Shown here: one piece after another, positions 18,312-27,627 of the stretch
Position numbering within the stretch: the stretch's first letter is position 1
How the letters are laid out: each line of letters opens with the position of its first letter
Assembly (NCBI RefSeq): GCF_013466985.1
Contig: NZ_CP059164.1
Coordinates: 877,001 to 941,000, forward strand
Length of the DNA stretch: 64,000 nucleotides
DNA from: Nocardioides ungokensis
GTDB lineage: Bacteria > Actinomycetota > Actinomycetes > Propionibacteriales > Nocardioidaceae
Reading direction: 5' to 3'
The notes under the pieces: generated by a model
Told to the model about the DNA's origin: nothing
What the model saw: only the letters and a program-made list of their open reading frames with translations
Database searches by the model: none
Position numbers and translations under genes: made by a program

Positions 18312-19461
18312 TCAGAGCCCGAGGATCGTCTTCGCGATGATCTGCCGCTGGATCTCGTTGGACCCGCCGTAGATCGACGCCTTGCGCAGGTTGAGGTACG
18401 CCGGGGTGGCGCGGCGCGCCCAGCCCGGGACGTCCGACCCCTCGCCGGCCCCCGAGGCCAGTGAGTCCGGCCCGGCGAGGTCGACCAGCAGCTCGCTGAC
18501 CGCCTGCTGCAGCTCGGAGCCCTTGAGCTTGAGCACCGACGAGGCCGGGTGCGGCTTGCCGTCGGAGGAGTGGGCCACGACCCGCAGCGCGGTGAGCTCG
18601 AGGGCGAGCAGCTCGTTCTCCAGCTCGGCGAACCGGGCGGCGGTGAGCGGATCGGCGAGCTGGTCGCCGGCGTACTCCTTGGCCCGGGCGAGCACCCGCT
18701 TCGTCGCGCCCACCGGGGCGACGCCGACCCGCTCGTTGCCGAGCAGGAACTTCGCGTAGTCCCAGCCGGCGTTGAGCTCGCCCACGAGTTGTCGGCCGGG
18801 ACGCGCACGTCCTCGAACCACACCTCGTTGACCTCGTGGCCGCCGTCGATCAGCTCGATCGGGCGGACCGTGACGCCGGGGGAGGTCATGTCGATGAGCA
18901 GGAACGAGATGCCGCGCTGCTTCTTGGCCTCGGGATCGGTGCGGACCAGGCAGAAGATCCAGTCGCCGTACTGGCCCAGCGTGGTCCACGTCTTCTGCCC
19001 GTTGACGACGAACTCGTCGCCGTCGCGGACGGCGGTCGTGCGCAGCGAGGCCAGGTCGGAGCCGGCGTCGGGCTCGGAGAATCCCTGCGACCACCAGATG
19101 TCGAGGTTGGCGGTCTTGGGCAGGAAGCGCTCCTTGAGCTCCTGCGAGCCGAACGTCGCGATCACCGGGCCGACCATCGAGGCGTTGAAGGCCAGCGGCG
19201 TCGGCACGCAGGCGCGCTGCATCTCCTCGTGCCAGATGTGGCGGCGCAGCGGTGACCAGTCCTGGCCGCCCCACTCGGTCGGCCAGTGCGGCACGGCGAG
19301 CCCGTGTGCGTTGAGCACGCGCTGGCTCTCGACGATCTGCTCCTTGGTCAGCTCGCGGCGCTCGGCCACGGTGTCGCGGATCTCCTGCGGGACCTCGGTG
19401 GTGAAGAAGGTCCGCATCTCGTCGCGGAACGCGGCGTCCTCGGGGACAGCTCCAGCTGCAT
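18312..19461 (-). CDS. Acyl-CoA dehydrogenase, FadE type, upstream partner (frameshifted twice)
   Basis: About 383 aa from ATG 19461 with an AGGAGAG ribosome site. One base is missing near 19447, right after MQLELSP, and another near 18787 after DNSW. The read-through protein has WSQGFSEPDAGSDLASLRTT (FAD/substrate region), NGQKTWTTLGQYGDWIFCLV, VNEVWFEDVRVPADN, LGNERVGVAPVGATKRV and IYGGSNEIQRQIIAKTILGL at the C-terminus. It is the first gene of a two-gene FadE unit. Substrate is unknown; pairing with the downstream FadE is inferred from adjacency. Confidence 0.85.
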
Positions 19462-19515
19462 CGGCGTCTCTCCTGGGTCGACGACGGGCCCGTCACAGGC
19501 CCGGTCTCTCGCACG

Positions 19516-20655
19516 TTACCCGCTCGTAGGTCGGACCCGGCCGGGGGTCTGGAGGGCGAGCCGGTCGGCCACCCAGCCGGCGTCGTCGCCGACGAAGCCG
19601 AGCAGCGCCGACCCGCGGGTGTGCTGCCAGGGCAGGCCGACGAACGCCAGCCCGGGCACGTCGCTGAGCCCGCGCGTGTGCCGGACGACCCCGTCGTCGA
19701 TCACGCCCGGGATGTCGATCCAGGAGTAGTCACGGCGGAAGCCGGTCGCCCACACCACCGTGGCGGGGCGGCCGACGGAGCCGTCCGCGAAGCGCACCCC
19801 GCCCGGGACGGTGCCGGTCAGTCGTGGCCGGATGTGGACGCCTGCCCGTCGGAGGTCGCGCAGGGGGCTGCCGATCACCAGGTCGCCGCGGGCGCGCATC
19901 CGGCGGGCCAGCAGCGAGTCGGTGGTCTTGGTGATGACGCCCAGGCGGGTCAGCCACCAGAAGAGGTCACGGCCCAGCACCCGCTGGGGCAGCTGGAGCG
20001 ACTCGGTGCCGACCGCGAGGGTGACCTCGTGTCCGGCGGCACCGTGGCTGCCGGCGAGCTCGAGGGCGATCTGGCGGCCGGAGTTGCCGGCGCCGACGAC
20101 CAGCACCGGTCCGGGGGCGACGTCCGCCGGAGAGCGGTACGACGCGCTGTGCAGCTGGGTCACGGAGCCCGGCAGGTCGGCGGAGACGGCGGGGCGTACC
20201 GGGATCTGGAACGGGCCGGTGGCGACCACGACCCGGTGGGCCAGCAGCGGCCCCCGCGTCGTGTGGACCGCGAACAGCCCGTCGCTGTGCTCGAGCCGGG
20301 TCACCGCGCACTCGAGCAGCACCGGCAGGTCGAACGTCGTGGCGTAGGCCTCCAGGTAGTCGGCGACCTCGTCCTTGGTCGGGTAGGTGCCCGCCGGGGC
20401 GGGGAACGCGAGGCCGGGCAGCCCGTCGTACCGGGCGGGGGTGAACAGGCGCAGCGAGTCCCAGCGGCTGCGCCAGGCGTGGCCGATCGTGGGCGCGGCG
20501 TCGACGACCAGGAAGCGCAGGCCGTGGCGCGCGAGGTGGTGGGCCGTGGCGAGGCCGGCCTGGCCGGCGCCAATGACGATGACGTCCAGCGCGTCGCGGG
20601 CGTCCTGGGCGTGTCGGGCGTCCGGGCTCTTCTGGCGGTTCTGGGTAGTGGTCAT
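19516..20655 (-). CDS. NAD(P)/FAD-dependent flavin monooxygenase-like oxidoreductase
   Basis: 379 aa from ATG 20655; the longer frame to 20898 enters the regulatory region and is rejected. FAD-binding GAGQAGLATAHHLARHG lies at the N-terminus, a second Rossmann site VVGAGNSGRQIALELAG in the middle, and WATGFRRDYSWIDIP near the C-terminus, all typical of CzcO/YdcP-like group B monooxygenases. The fingerprint FxGxxxHxxxW-type element appears as VTQLHSASYRSP. It is divergent from an MFS exporter across an intergenic region full of palindromes, which suggests joint regulation. Confidence 0.82.
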   Translation of the reverse strand: MTTTQNRQKSPDARHAQDARDALDVIVIGAGQAGLATAHHLARHGLRFLVVDAAPTIGHAWRSRWDSLRLFTPARYDGLPGLAFPAPAGTYPTKDEVADYLEAYATTFDLPVLLECAVTRLEHSDGLFAVHTTRGPLLAHRVVVATGPFQIPVRPAVSADLPGSVTQLHSASYRSPADVAPGPVLVVGAGNSGRQIALELAGSHGAAGHEVTLAVGTESLQLPQRVLGRDLFWWLTRLGVITKTTDSLLARRMRARGDLVIGSPLRDLRRAGVHIRPRLTGTVPGGVRFADGSVGRPATVVWATGFRRDYSWIDIPGVIDDGVVRHTRGLSDVPGLAFVGLPWQHTRGSALLGFVGDDAGWVADRLALQTPGRVRPTSG

Positions 20656-20690
20656 GCCACGACGATCCCCGGCACCGACGCCGGGCCGCG

Positions 20691-20706
20691 CCGGTGAAAT
20701 CACCGG
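20691..20706. promoter_or_regulatory. Palindrome CCGGTGA-AA-TCACCGG upstream of the flavin monooxygenase
   Basis: A perfect 7-base-arm inverted repeat with a 2-base centre, 36 bases before the monooxygenase ATG. A related element (CCGGTG-ATTC-CACCGG) occurs at 20832-20847, so both may bind the same dimeric regulator. Confidence 0.5.
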
Positions 20707-20760
20707 GATAAGGCGCGACCGGGGGCCCGCGAGCCAGGGGTTGTCAGGCAGGACTGGTGC

Positions 20761-20786
20761 TTGTCGGCCGTTGCAACGGCTGACAA
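20761..20786. promoter_or_regulatory. 26-bp palindrome in the middle of the divergent region
   Basis: Left arm TTGTCGGCCGTTG and right arm CAACGGCTGACAA pair over 13 positions with a single G-T mismatch and no spacer. It lies near the centre of the 273-bp region between the two divergent genes. Length and symmetry suit a TetR/MarR-type operator; no such regulator is encoded next to it. Confidence 0.5.
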
Positions 20787-20790
20787 CTAC

Positions 20791-20818
20791 AGGTTTCCCC
20801 GGCCAGCCGGTGAAACCT
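20791..20818. promoter_or_regulatory. Inverted repeat AGGTTTC...GAAACCT
   Basis: Seven-base outer arms AGGTTTC/GAAACCT and inner arms CCGGC/GCCGG around a CA centre, with one mismatch between them. It starts four bases after the 26-bp palindrome. It could be a second operator or a hairpin in a transcript leader. Confidence 0.45.
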
Positions 20819-20831
20819 GCAAGGCCGCAAC

Positions 20832-20847
20832 CCGGTGATTCCACCGG
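20832..20847. promoter_or_regulatory. Palindrome CCGGTG-ATTC-CACCGG upstream of the MFS gene
   Basis: Six-base arms around a four-base centre, 81 bases before the MFS start. It repeats the CCGGTGA half-site of the element at 20691-20706 in front of the divergent gene. Confidence 0.45.
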
Positions 20848-20928
20848 CGCGACCAGGTGCCCTGCAGGGCGAGTCTCGATGCATGGGTCCGGCACCACGG
20901 ACCACCGTCGAGAACCTCAGGAGATCCC

Positions 20929-22383
20929 ATGTCCACCACAGCCCACGCCGCCCCCCACGGCGGGCACGCGCACCCGGCCGAGGAGGAGGTGCGCCGCCCC
21001 TGGACGGTGCTCGGCCTCATGCTCGCCGCCCAGTTCATGGTCGTGCTCGACGTCAGCGTCGTGAACGTCGCCCTGCCCAGCATCGGCGCCGACCTGCACT
21101 TCAGCTCCGCCGACTACCAGTGGGCCGTCAGCGCCTACGTCCTGCTCAGCGGCGGCCTGCTGCTGCTCGGCGGCCGGATGGCCGACCTCTTCGACCGCCG
21201 CCGGATGTTCCTGGCCGGGCTCACGCTGTTCACCGGCGCCTCCCTGGTCAGCGGCCTCGCCGACTCGGCGCTCACGCTGGTGCTCTCGCGGGGTGCCCAG
21301 GGCGCCGGCGCGGCGATGCTCACCCCGGCCGCGATGTCGATCGTGATGACGACGTACGCCGGCAAGCAGCGCGCCGCCGCTCTCGCCGTCTGGGGCACCA
21401 TCGCGAGCATGGGCATCGCCGCCGGCGTGCTCTTCGGCGGCCTGCTCACCAGCATCTTCGACTGGCGCGCGGTCTTCTTCATCAACGTGCCGATCGGCGT
21501 CGTGACCCTGGTCGCCACGCTCCGTGTCGTCCCCGCCGGGGTGCGGACCGGTGCCGGCCGACGCCGCCTCGACGTGCCCGGTGCGGTCACCCTCGTGGGC
21601 GGCCTGCTCCTGCTGGTCAACGCCATCGAGAGCATCAACAGCCGGGGCTGGACCGACGTCACCACGCTGGCCTGCGCGGCCGGGGCCGCGGTCCTGCTCA
21701 CCGCCTTCGCCGTCCTCGAGGGCCGGGTCGCGGAGCCGCTGGTGCCCCCGCAGGTGTGGCGGGTGCGCTCGCTGGTCTCGGCCTCGGTCGTGATGGCCGG
21801 TGTCACCGGCGCCGTGGTCGGGTCGATCTTCCTCAGCTCGCTCTACCTCCAGCAGGTGCTGGGCTCCTCGGCCATCGTCACCGGCCTGGAGTTCCTGCCG
21901 CTGGCCGCGGCCATCACTGCTGCGGCGGCCGTCGCCTCCCACCTGCTCCCGCACGTCGGCCCCCGCACCCTGATCATGGTCGGCCTCGTCGTCTCCGCCG
22001 CCGGCGCGCTGCTGCTCGCCACGGCCGGCGCCGACGCGTCGTACGCCGCGGACGTCCTGCCCGGGTTCCTCGTCCTGGGACTGGGCGTCGGCCCGATGTT
22101 CGTGGCCATCTCGGTCGCGGCGATGGGCGACGTCAAGCACGACGAGGCGGGGCTCGCCTCCGGAGTGATGATGACCGGCCACGAGGTCGGCGCCGCCCTC
22201 GGCGTCGCGGTGCTGACCGCGGTCGCCGGTGACCTCACCACGCGCGCCGGCCTGGTCGCCGGCCACGGCGAGGCCTTCGTCGCGGTCGCCGCCATCCTGC
22301 TCGGCCTGCTGGTCCCGGCCGCGCTCACCCCGAAGAAGGTCGCGCACGGGGCCGGGCACGGCCACGGTCACGGGCATCACTGA
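20929..22383 (+). CDS. MFS exporter, DHA2/EmrB type, with His-rich termini
   Basis: 484 aa from ATG 20929 with CAGGAGAT upstream. Fourteen-helix exporter signatures: VLDVSVVNVALPSIG, QWAVSAYVLLSGGLLLLGGR, DLFDRRRMFLAG, LTPAAMSIVM, and GVMMTGHEVGAALGVAVL. The N-terminus (HAAPHGGHAHPAEEE) and the C-terminus (HGAGHGHGHGHH) are both His-rich and predicted cytoplasmic. Such tails can bind Cu, Ni or Zn. The gene lies 84 bp upstream of the copper operon on the same strand, so a link to metal or metal-complex export is possible but not shown. Confidence 0.85.
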   Translation: MSTTAHAAPHGGHAHPAEEEVRRPWTVLGLMLAAQFMVVLDVSVVNVALPSIGADLHFSSADYQWAVSAYVLLSGGLLLLGGRMADLFDRRRMFLAGLTLFTGASLVSGLADSALTLVLSRGAQGAGAAMLTPAAMSIVMTTYAGKQRAAALAVWGTIASMGIAAGVLFGGLLTSIFDWRAVFFINVPIGVVTLVATLRVVPAGVRTGAGRRRLDVPGAVTLVGGLLLLVNAIESINSRGWTDVTTLACAAGAAVLLTAFAVLEGRVAEPLVPPQVWRVRSLVSASVVMAGVTGAVVGSIFLSSLYLQQVLGSSAIVTGLEFLPLAAAITAAAAVASHLLPHVGPRTLIMVGLVVSAAGALLLATAGADASYAADVLPGFLVLGLGVGPMFVAISVAAMGDVKHDEAGLASGVMMTGHEVGAALGVAVLTAVAGDLTTRAGLVAGHGEAFVAVAAILLGLLVPAALTPKKVAHGAGHGHGHGHH

Positions 22384-22391
22384 ACATGTCC

Positions 22392-22420
22392 TAGACATAC
22401 CCCATAGGGGTATGTATCTT
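22392..22420 (+). promoter_or_regulatory. copZ-copA promoter
   Basis: TAGACA at 22392-22397 and TATCTT at 22415-22420 are separated by 17 bases, an ideal -35/-10 arrangement. The spacer is almost filled by the first CsoR-type palindrome, so repressor binding would block RNA polymerase. The predicted transcription start is near 22427. Confidence 0.55.
22396..22414. promoter_or_regulatory. CsoR-type copper operator 1
   Basis: Arms CATACCCC and GGGGTATG around a 3-base centre form a perfect inverted repeat. The TACCCC...GGGGTA core is the G-tract pseudo-palindrome bound by CsoR-family copper sensors. It sits between the -35 and -10 boxes. Confidence 0.75.
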
Positions 22421-22434
22421 GTCAGGAAGTCAGA

Positions 22435-22449
22435 TACCCCCAAGGGGTA
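22435..22449. promoter_or_regulatory. CsoR-type copper operator 2
   Basis: TACCCC-CAA-GGGGTA, six-base arms with a 3-base centre, located just after the predicted transcription start and 19 bases before copZ. It repeats the core of operator 1 and could give cooperative or tighter repression. Confidence 0.7.
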
Positions 22450-22467
22450 CCCAGAGAAGGAGCAGAA

Positions 22468-22677
22468 ATGTCCACCACCGCCATCCACCAGGTCTCCGGC
22501 ATGACGTGCGGCCACTGCGTGAGCGCAGTCGAGAAGGAGGTCGGCGCCATCCCCGGCGTCACCGACGTCCACGTCGAGCTCGCGACCGGTGACGTGACCG
22601 TCACCAGCACCCGTCCGCTGACCCACGACGAGCTGACCGCCGCCCTCGACGAGGCCGGCTACGAGCTCGCCGGCTGA
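22468..22677 (+). CDS. copZ: Copper chaperone CopZ (HMA domain)
   Basis: 69 aa, a single heavy-metal-associated domain. The metal site GMTCGHC is at residues about 11-17 (Cys-x-x-Cys), followed by the ferredoxin-like pattern VEKEVGAIPGV, DVHVELATGDVTV and EAGYELAG. AGAAGGAG precedes the ATG. It is the first gene after two copper operators and is followed 46 bases later by copA; it would deliver Cu(I) to the ATPase. Confidence 0.93.
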   Translation: MSTTAIHQVSGMTCGHCVSAVEKEVGAIPGVTDVHVELATGDVTVTSTRPLTHDELTAALDEAGYELAG

Positions 22678-22723
22678 GCCCGACCCGTCACCCAGCCCGC
22701 ATCAACCACGCAGGAGCACCGAG

Positions 22724-25700
22724 ATGACCGTGACCACCCCGCACCGCACCGACACAGCGAGCGAGTGCACCCTCGAGATCGGCGGCATGACCTGCGCCTC
22801 CTGCGTCGGCCGGGTCGAGAAGGCCCTGTCCCCATGGACGGGGTGGTCACGGCGTCGGTGAACCTCGCCAACGAGACCGCGCACGTGGAGTACGACGCGA
22901 GCGCGCTCACGCCGGCCGACCTGACCCACGCGGTCGAGAAGGCCGGCTACTCCGGCACCCTCCGGTTGCCGGCGGCCGATCCCGCCGGCGACCGGACACC
23001 CCCGCCGTCGGCCGAGGACGACCTCGACGCCCGCCGGGACCACGAGATCGGACGCCTCCAGCGCAAGTGGCAGGTCGCGCTGACGGCCGGGCTCGGGCTG
23101 ATGGGCGTGATGTACCTGCCGCTGAGCCTGGACACGATGGACTGGCTGATGCCACTCATCCTGGTCATCGCCACGACCGTGCAGCTGTGGGCCGGCACCG
23201 ACATCTACCGGCTGGCCTGGGCGGCTGCGAAGAACCGTGCCACCACGATGAACACGCTGGTGGCGCTCGGCACCGGGGTCGCCTACGGCTACAGCGCCTT
23301 CGTCACGCTGTGGCCGGGCCAGGCCCAGGCGTGGGGCCTGCCGCTGCACCTCTACTTCGAGACCGCGCTGGTCGTGGTCGCGCTGGTGCTGATGGGACGC
23401 TGGCTGGAGCTGCGCGCCAAGAAGCGCACCGCGGCCTCCGTCAAGGCCCTCGTCGGCCTGGCACCGGCCACCGCGCGGGTGCTCCGCGGCGGAGAGGAGC
23501 ACGACGTACCCGTCGAGCAGGTCGTCGTCGGCGACCTGGTGCGGGTGCGCCCCGGCGAGCAGCTGCCCGTCGACGGCATCGTCACCGAGGGTGCCTCGAG
23601 CGTCGACGAGTCGATGCTCACCGGTGAGAGCGTCCCGGTCGACAAGGGCCCCGGCGACACCGCCATCGGCGCCACCCTGAACCGCACCGGCACGCTCGTC
23701 GTGCGCGCCACCGCCGTGGGCGCCGACAGCACGCTGTCCCAGATCGTCCGGCTGGTCGAGGACGCGCAGGGCTCCAAGGCGCCCATGCAGCGGCTGGCCG
23801 ACCGCGTCTCGGCGTGGTTCGTGCCCGCGGTGCTCCTCGCGGCGCTGGCGACGTTCGTCGCCTGGATGACGTTCGGGCCGGACAGCGACCGGCTGGTCCT
23901 CGCGATCGGCACGACCGTCGCCGTCCTGATCATCGCCTGCCCGTGCGCCCTGGGCCTGGCCACGCCCACCGCGGTGATGGTCGGCACCGGCAAGGCTGCC
24001 GAGCTGGGCATCCTGATCGGCAACGGCGAGGCCCTCGAGACCGCCCGGCGGCTGACCGCGGTGGTGCTCGACAAGACCGGCACCATCACCCGGGGCCGGC
24101 CGGGCCTGGTCGGCCTGGCCACCGCCGACGGCTGGACCGACGACGACCTGCTCGCGGTCGTGGCCGCCGCCGAGGTCGGCAGCGAGCACCCGGTCGGCGA
24201 GGCGATCGTCGTCGCGGCCCGCGAGCGCGGCCTGGCGCTGCGCCCCGCCACCGGCTTCGAGGCCGTCGCCGGGCACGGGATCACGGCCGGCGTCGACGGC
24301 CGGACCGTCCGTGTCGGCAACCTGGCCCTGATGCAGCGCCACGGCGTCGACGTCGCTGCGCTCGGCGACTCCCCGGACCGCGGGCTGCGGCCGGCCAGAC
24401 CCCGATGTACGTCGCGGTCGACGACCGCCTCGCTGGGCTGGTCTGCGTCGCCGACACCATCAAGCCCGAGTCCGCCGAGGCGGTGGCGCAGCTCAAGGCG
24501 CTGGGCCTGGAGGTGTGGATGGTCACCGGCGACCACGGCGGCACCGCCCGTGCGGTGGCTGCCCAGGTCGGCATCGACCACGTCATGGCCGAGGTGCTGC
24601 CCGCCGACAAGTCCGAGCGCGTCGCCGGGCTCCAGGCGGCCGGTCATGTCGTCGCGATGGTCGGCGACGGCATCAACGACGCGCCCGCCCTCGCGCGCGC
24701 CGACCTCGGCATCGCCATCGGCACCGGCACCGACGTCGCCATCGCGGCCTCCGACATCACGCTGGTCGGCGGTGACCTGCGCGGCATCGTCTCGGCGATC
24801 GCCCTGTCCCGGCGCACCGTCACCACCATCAAGCAGGGGCTCGCCTGGGCCTTCGCCTACAACGTGCTGCTCATCCCGGTCGCCGCCGGTGCGCTGCACT
24901 GGTGGGGCGGGCTGCTGCTCGACCCGGTGCTGGCCAGCGCGGCGATGGCGATGAGCTCGGTCAGCGTCGTCACCAACGCCCTGCGGCTGCGGCGGTTCCG
25001 GCCGCCGGCCAGCGCGCACGAGGTGCTGCACCGCCCCCTGCGCGCCCGCATCGGCCAGTCGGCGTACCTCCTCGGGGTGGCGGCCCTCGCCCTCGCCCTG
25101 GGCGCCACCTTCACCTGGCTGAGCCGGACCGACCAGGCCGAGCGCGGCATGAACGGCGTGCTCGCGTGGTCCGAGGGCATGGGCATGCCGATGCGGCCGC
25201 TGATGAGCGTGATGGAGGAGACCGACGTGCCGCCGGTCAGCCCTCACGACGCCGGCCTGGAGGTGTCGCTCGGGATGCCCGCCGACGTGCGTCCCGGCGA
25301 GCCGACGACGATCACGGTGACCGTGCGGGACGCGAAGACCGGGGAGCCCGTCACCGACCTGACCCGCACCCACCAGGTGTGGATGCACATGATCATCACC
25401 CGCAGCGACCTGGGCACCTTCGCCCACATCCACCCCGAGCCGACGGGCGAGGACGGGGTGCTCCGGGTGACCGCGGAGTTCCCGACCGCGGGTCGCTACG
25501 CGATCCACACGGAGTTCCGGCAGCAGGGGCAGATGGCCGACGTGCTGGACACCCACGAGGTGACCGTCGCCGGTCAGACGCCGGCCCGCACGCCCGTGCC
25601 GTCGTACGACGTCCGGCAGCAGGTGGTCGACGGGGTCCGGATCTCGCTGGACGGCCGGTCGCGCGTGGGGGAGACCAGCGACTTCACGCTGCGCTTCGCC

Positions 25701-25981
25701 GACGCGACGACGGGTGCGCCCGTCGACGACCTGCAGCCCTACCTCGGGGCGGCCGGGCATGTGGTCGTGATGCGCTCGGACGGCTCGATGTTCGGCCACC
25801 GGCACGCCGAGACGTACGACGGCAGCGGCCGCCCGGTGCCGGCGCTGCCCGGCACGCAGTTCGGGCCCGACCTCGACCTGCACGTGCGGTTCGAGATCTC
25901 CGGGCCTACCGGTTGTGGGCGCAGTTCCGGCTGGGCGACGGGACGGTCGTGACCGCGCCGTTCGTGGTGCACGTCCGCTGA
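22724..25981 (+). CDS. copA: Cu(I)-exporting P1B-type ATPase CopA with a C-terminal extracytoplasmic double domain (three frameshifts)
   Basis: About 1086 aa if single bases are restored near 22832, 24391 and 25905, against roughly 750 for usual CopA. Start ATG 22724 follows CAGGAG. N-terminal HMA site GMTCASC (Cys about 24 and 27), actuator motif [14 protein letters not shown] transport site IACPCALG near residue 405, phosphorylation motif DKTGTIT near 450, SEHPVGEAI, and GDGINDAP near 647. After the eighth helix an extra hydrophobic helix ([20 protein letters not shown]) precedes about 280 residues made of two related beta-type domains, each with an H-x-H motif (FAHIHPE, FGHRHAE). The odd helix count places this part outside the membrane. 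Direct copper operon context. Confidence 0.9.
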
Positions 25982-25986
25982 GGAAC

Positions 25987-26038
25987 GCCGAGACGGCGCT
26001 GGTTGACAGGAGACGTGGTCAACCAGCGCCGACTCGGC
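25987..26038. terminator. Long bidirectional hairpin between copA and the sulfatase gene
   Basis: Two 21-base arms (25987-26007 and 26018-26038) pair with one mismatch around a 10-base loop; the inner 14 pairs are perfect. It exactly fills the gap between two convergent stop codons, so it should terminate both transcripts. Confidence 0.85.
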
Positions 26039-27491
26039 TCACGTCTCGAGGGCCCGCAGCTTCAGGCCGCCCGCGCGGCGCAGCGCGTCGAGACGGCGCT
26101 GGGCGCGCGCCCGTTCCGTGGCGTCCCGACCCGGTCCGGAGGCCGGCAGGGCACGCATCTCGTAGGGGTCACGGCTCAGGTCGTAGAGCTCGGTGGCGTG
26201 GGGGAGTAGTAGTCGATGTAGGCGAGGTCTCCCTCACGGAGCTGCGCCCAGCCCGCCTTCGGGTCCTCGGAGAGCAGCCGCCGGCGCCAGTTGCTCCAGT
26301 CGCCGCTGCGGAGGTTCTCGAGCATCGACCGGCCGTCCAGCGCACGGTGCGCGTCCGGGTCGAGCCCGGCGGCCGCCAGCGTGGTCGGCATCAGGTCCAC
26401 CTGGCTCACCAGCGCCTTCGGCGAGGTGCCGGCGGCGAACCCGGGACCGCGGACCACGAACGGGATGCCCGTCGACTCCTCGTAGGGCTGCTTCTTCTGG
26501 AAGAGCCGGTGCTCACCGAGCAGGTAGCCGTTGTCGGAGACCATCATGATCACCGTGTTGTCCAGCTGACCGGTGTCGGCCAGCAGGCCCATCAGGTCGC
26601 GGAGCTCGTCGTCGACGTCACGCAGCTCCTCGAGCTTGCCCTCCCAGATCCGGCGCATCTTGTGCTGGTCCTGCGGGGAGTGCGAGCGCAGGAACGCCGC
26701 CTTGTCGCTCATGTCCTTCTCGTTGAACGCCGGCGGGTGCCACGACACGTCGTCGAAGTCGTGGGCGTGCTCGGCGCTCGGGTGGTACGGGTCGTGCGGG
26801 GCGCTCGGCGCGAAGACCGCGAACCAGGGGGTGTGGGCCTGGTCGAGCACGAACTCCTTGCAGTGTTGACCGAGTACCGGTCGGCGAGCTCGACGTGGGT
26901 GTCGATCTCGGACACCTTTCCGTCGACGTTGAACTGCGACTCCGCGTCGACGAGGGCGACCCACCGGTGCCAGCCCGGCGCGACGTACTCCGGGTGCCTG
27001 GCGTGGCCGTTGAGGTACTTGCCGAAGTAGCCGTTGACGTATCCCGCGTCGGCCATCCGGGTGGCCACCGTGTCCTGGTCGAGTCCCTTGTGGACGAAGG
27101 CAGGCAGCGTCGTGTTGGTGTCGCAGTGGTGGTTGTGCAGGTACATCCCGGTCAGCATCGAGGCGCGCGCCGGGCCGCACCACGGGACCGCGGCGTAGCC
27201 GTTGGTGAAGTTGACGCCCTGACCCACGAGCTGGTCCATCACGTAGGGCATCGTCGGCAGGCTGCGCCGCGTCGCGTCGTCGGTGATGACCCACAGCACG
27301 TTGGGGCGCGGGTCGGACCGCTGCGCCACTCGCTGCCGTGCGGTACGCCGTCGCGCCGCCCGCCGGGCCGCCGCGCTGGCGCCGGCCCCGCCGGTGCACG
27401 CGGCGGCGAGGCCGAGGCCCAGCGCGCCGCCGGCGCCCAGGAGGAGGTTGCGGCGGGTGACGGAGCCGAAGGGGGTGGAGCGGTGTGGCAC
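26039..27491 (-). CDS. Secreted sulfatase-family hydrolase (two frameshifts)
   Basis: Alkaline-phosphatase-fold sulfatase of about 484 aa. GTG 27491 is preceded by AGGAGGA. A twin-arginine signal (VTRRNLLLGAGGALG) runs into a Cys (AAACTGG), so it may be Tat-exported and lipidated. Metal and active-site motifs: NVLWVITDDATR, the formylglycine sequence CGPARASMLTG preceded by AVPW (Cys type), GYFGKYLNGH, APSAPHDPYHP, VSDNGYLLGEH. Bases are missing near 26866 and 26205; after the second the C-terminus ends at 26039 rather than 26176. Substrate unknown. Cys-type sulfatases need a formylglycine-generating enzyme, which is not in the window. Confidence 0.85.
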
Positions 27492-27627
27492 GGCAGGTCA
27501 TTCCTCCTGGGCGGACGACGAGGTCCAGGTGAGCGGCTGGTCGGTGAGGGGTTGATCGGAGAGGGGCGCGGCGGCAACCGGCACGTCCGTCGAGTCTCCC
27601 GGGCCGTTCAAGCCCGGGCGCCGGGGT

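Noticed and set aside
20917..24342. Long minus-strand frames over the MFS and copA genes
   Set aside because: His/Gly/Asp-rich shadows of the coding strand with no recognisable domain.
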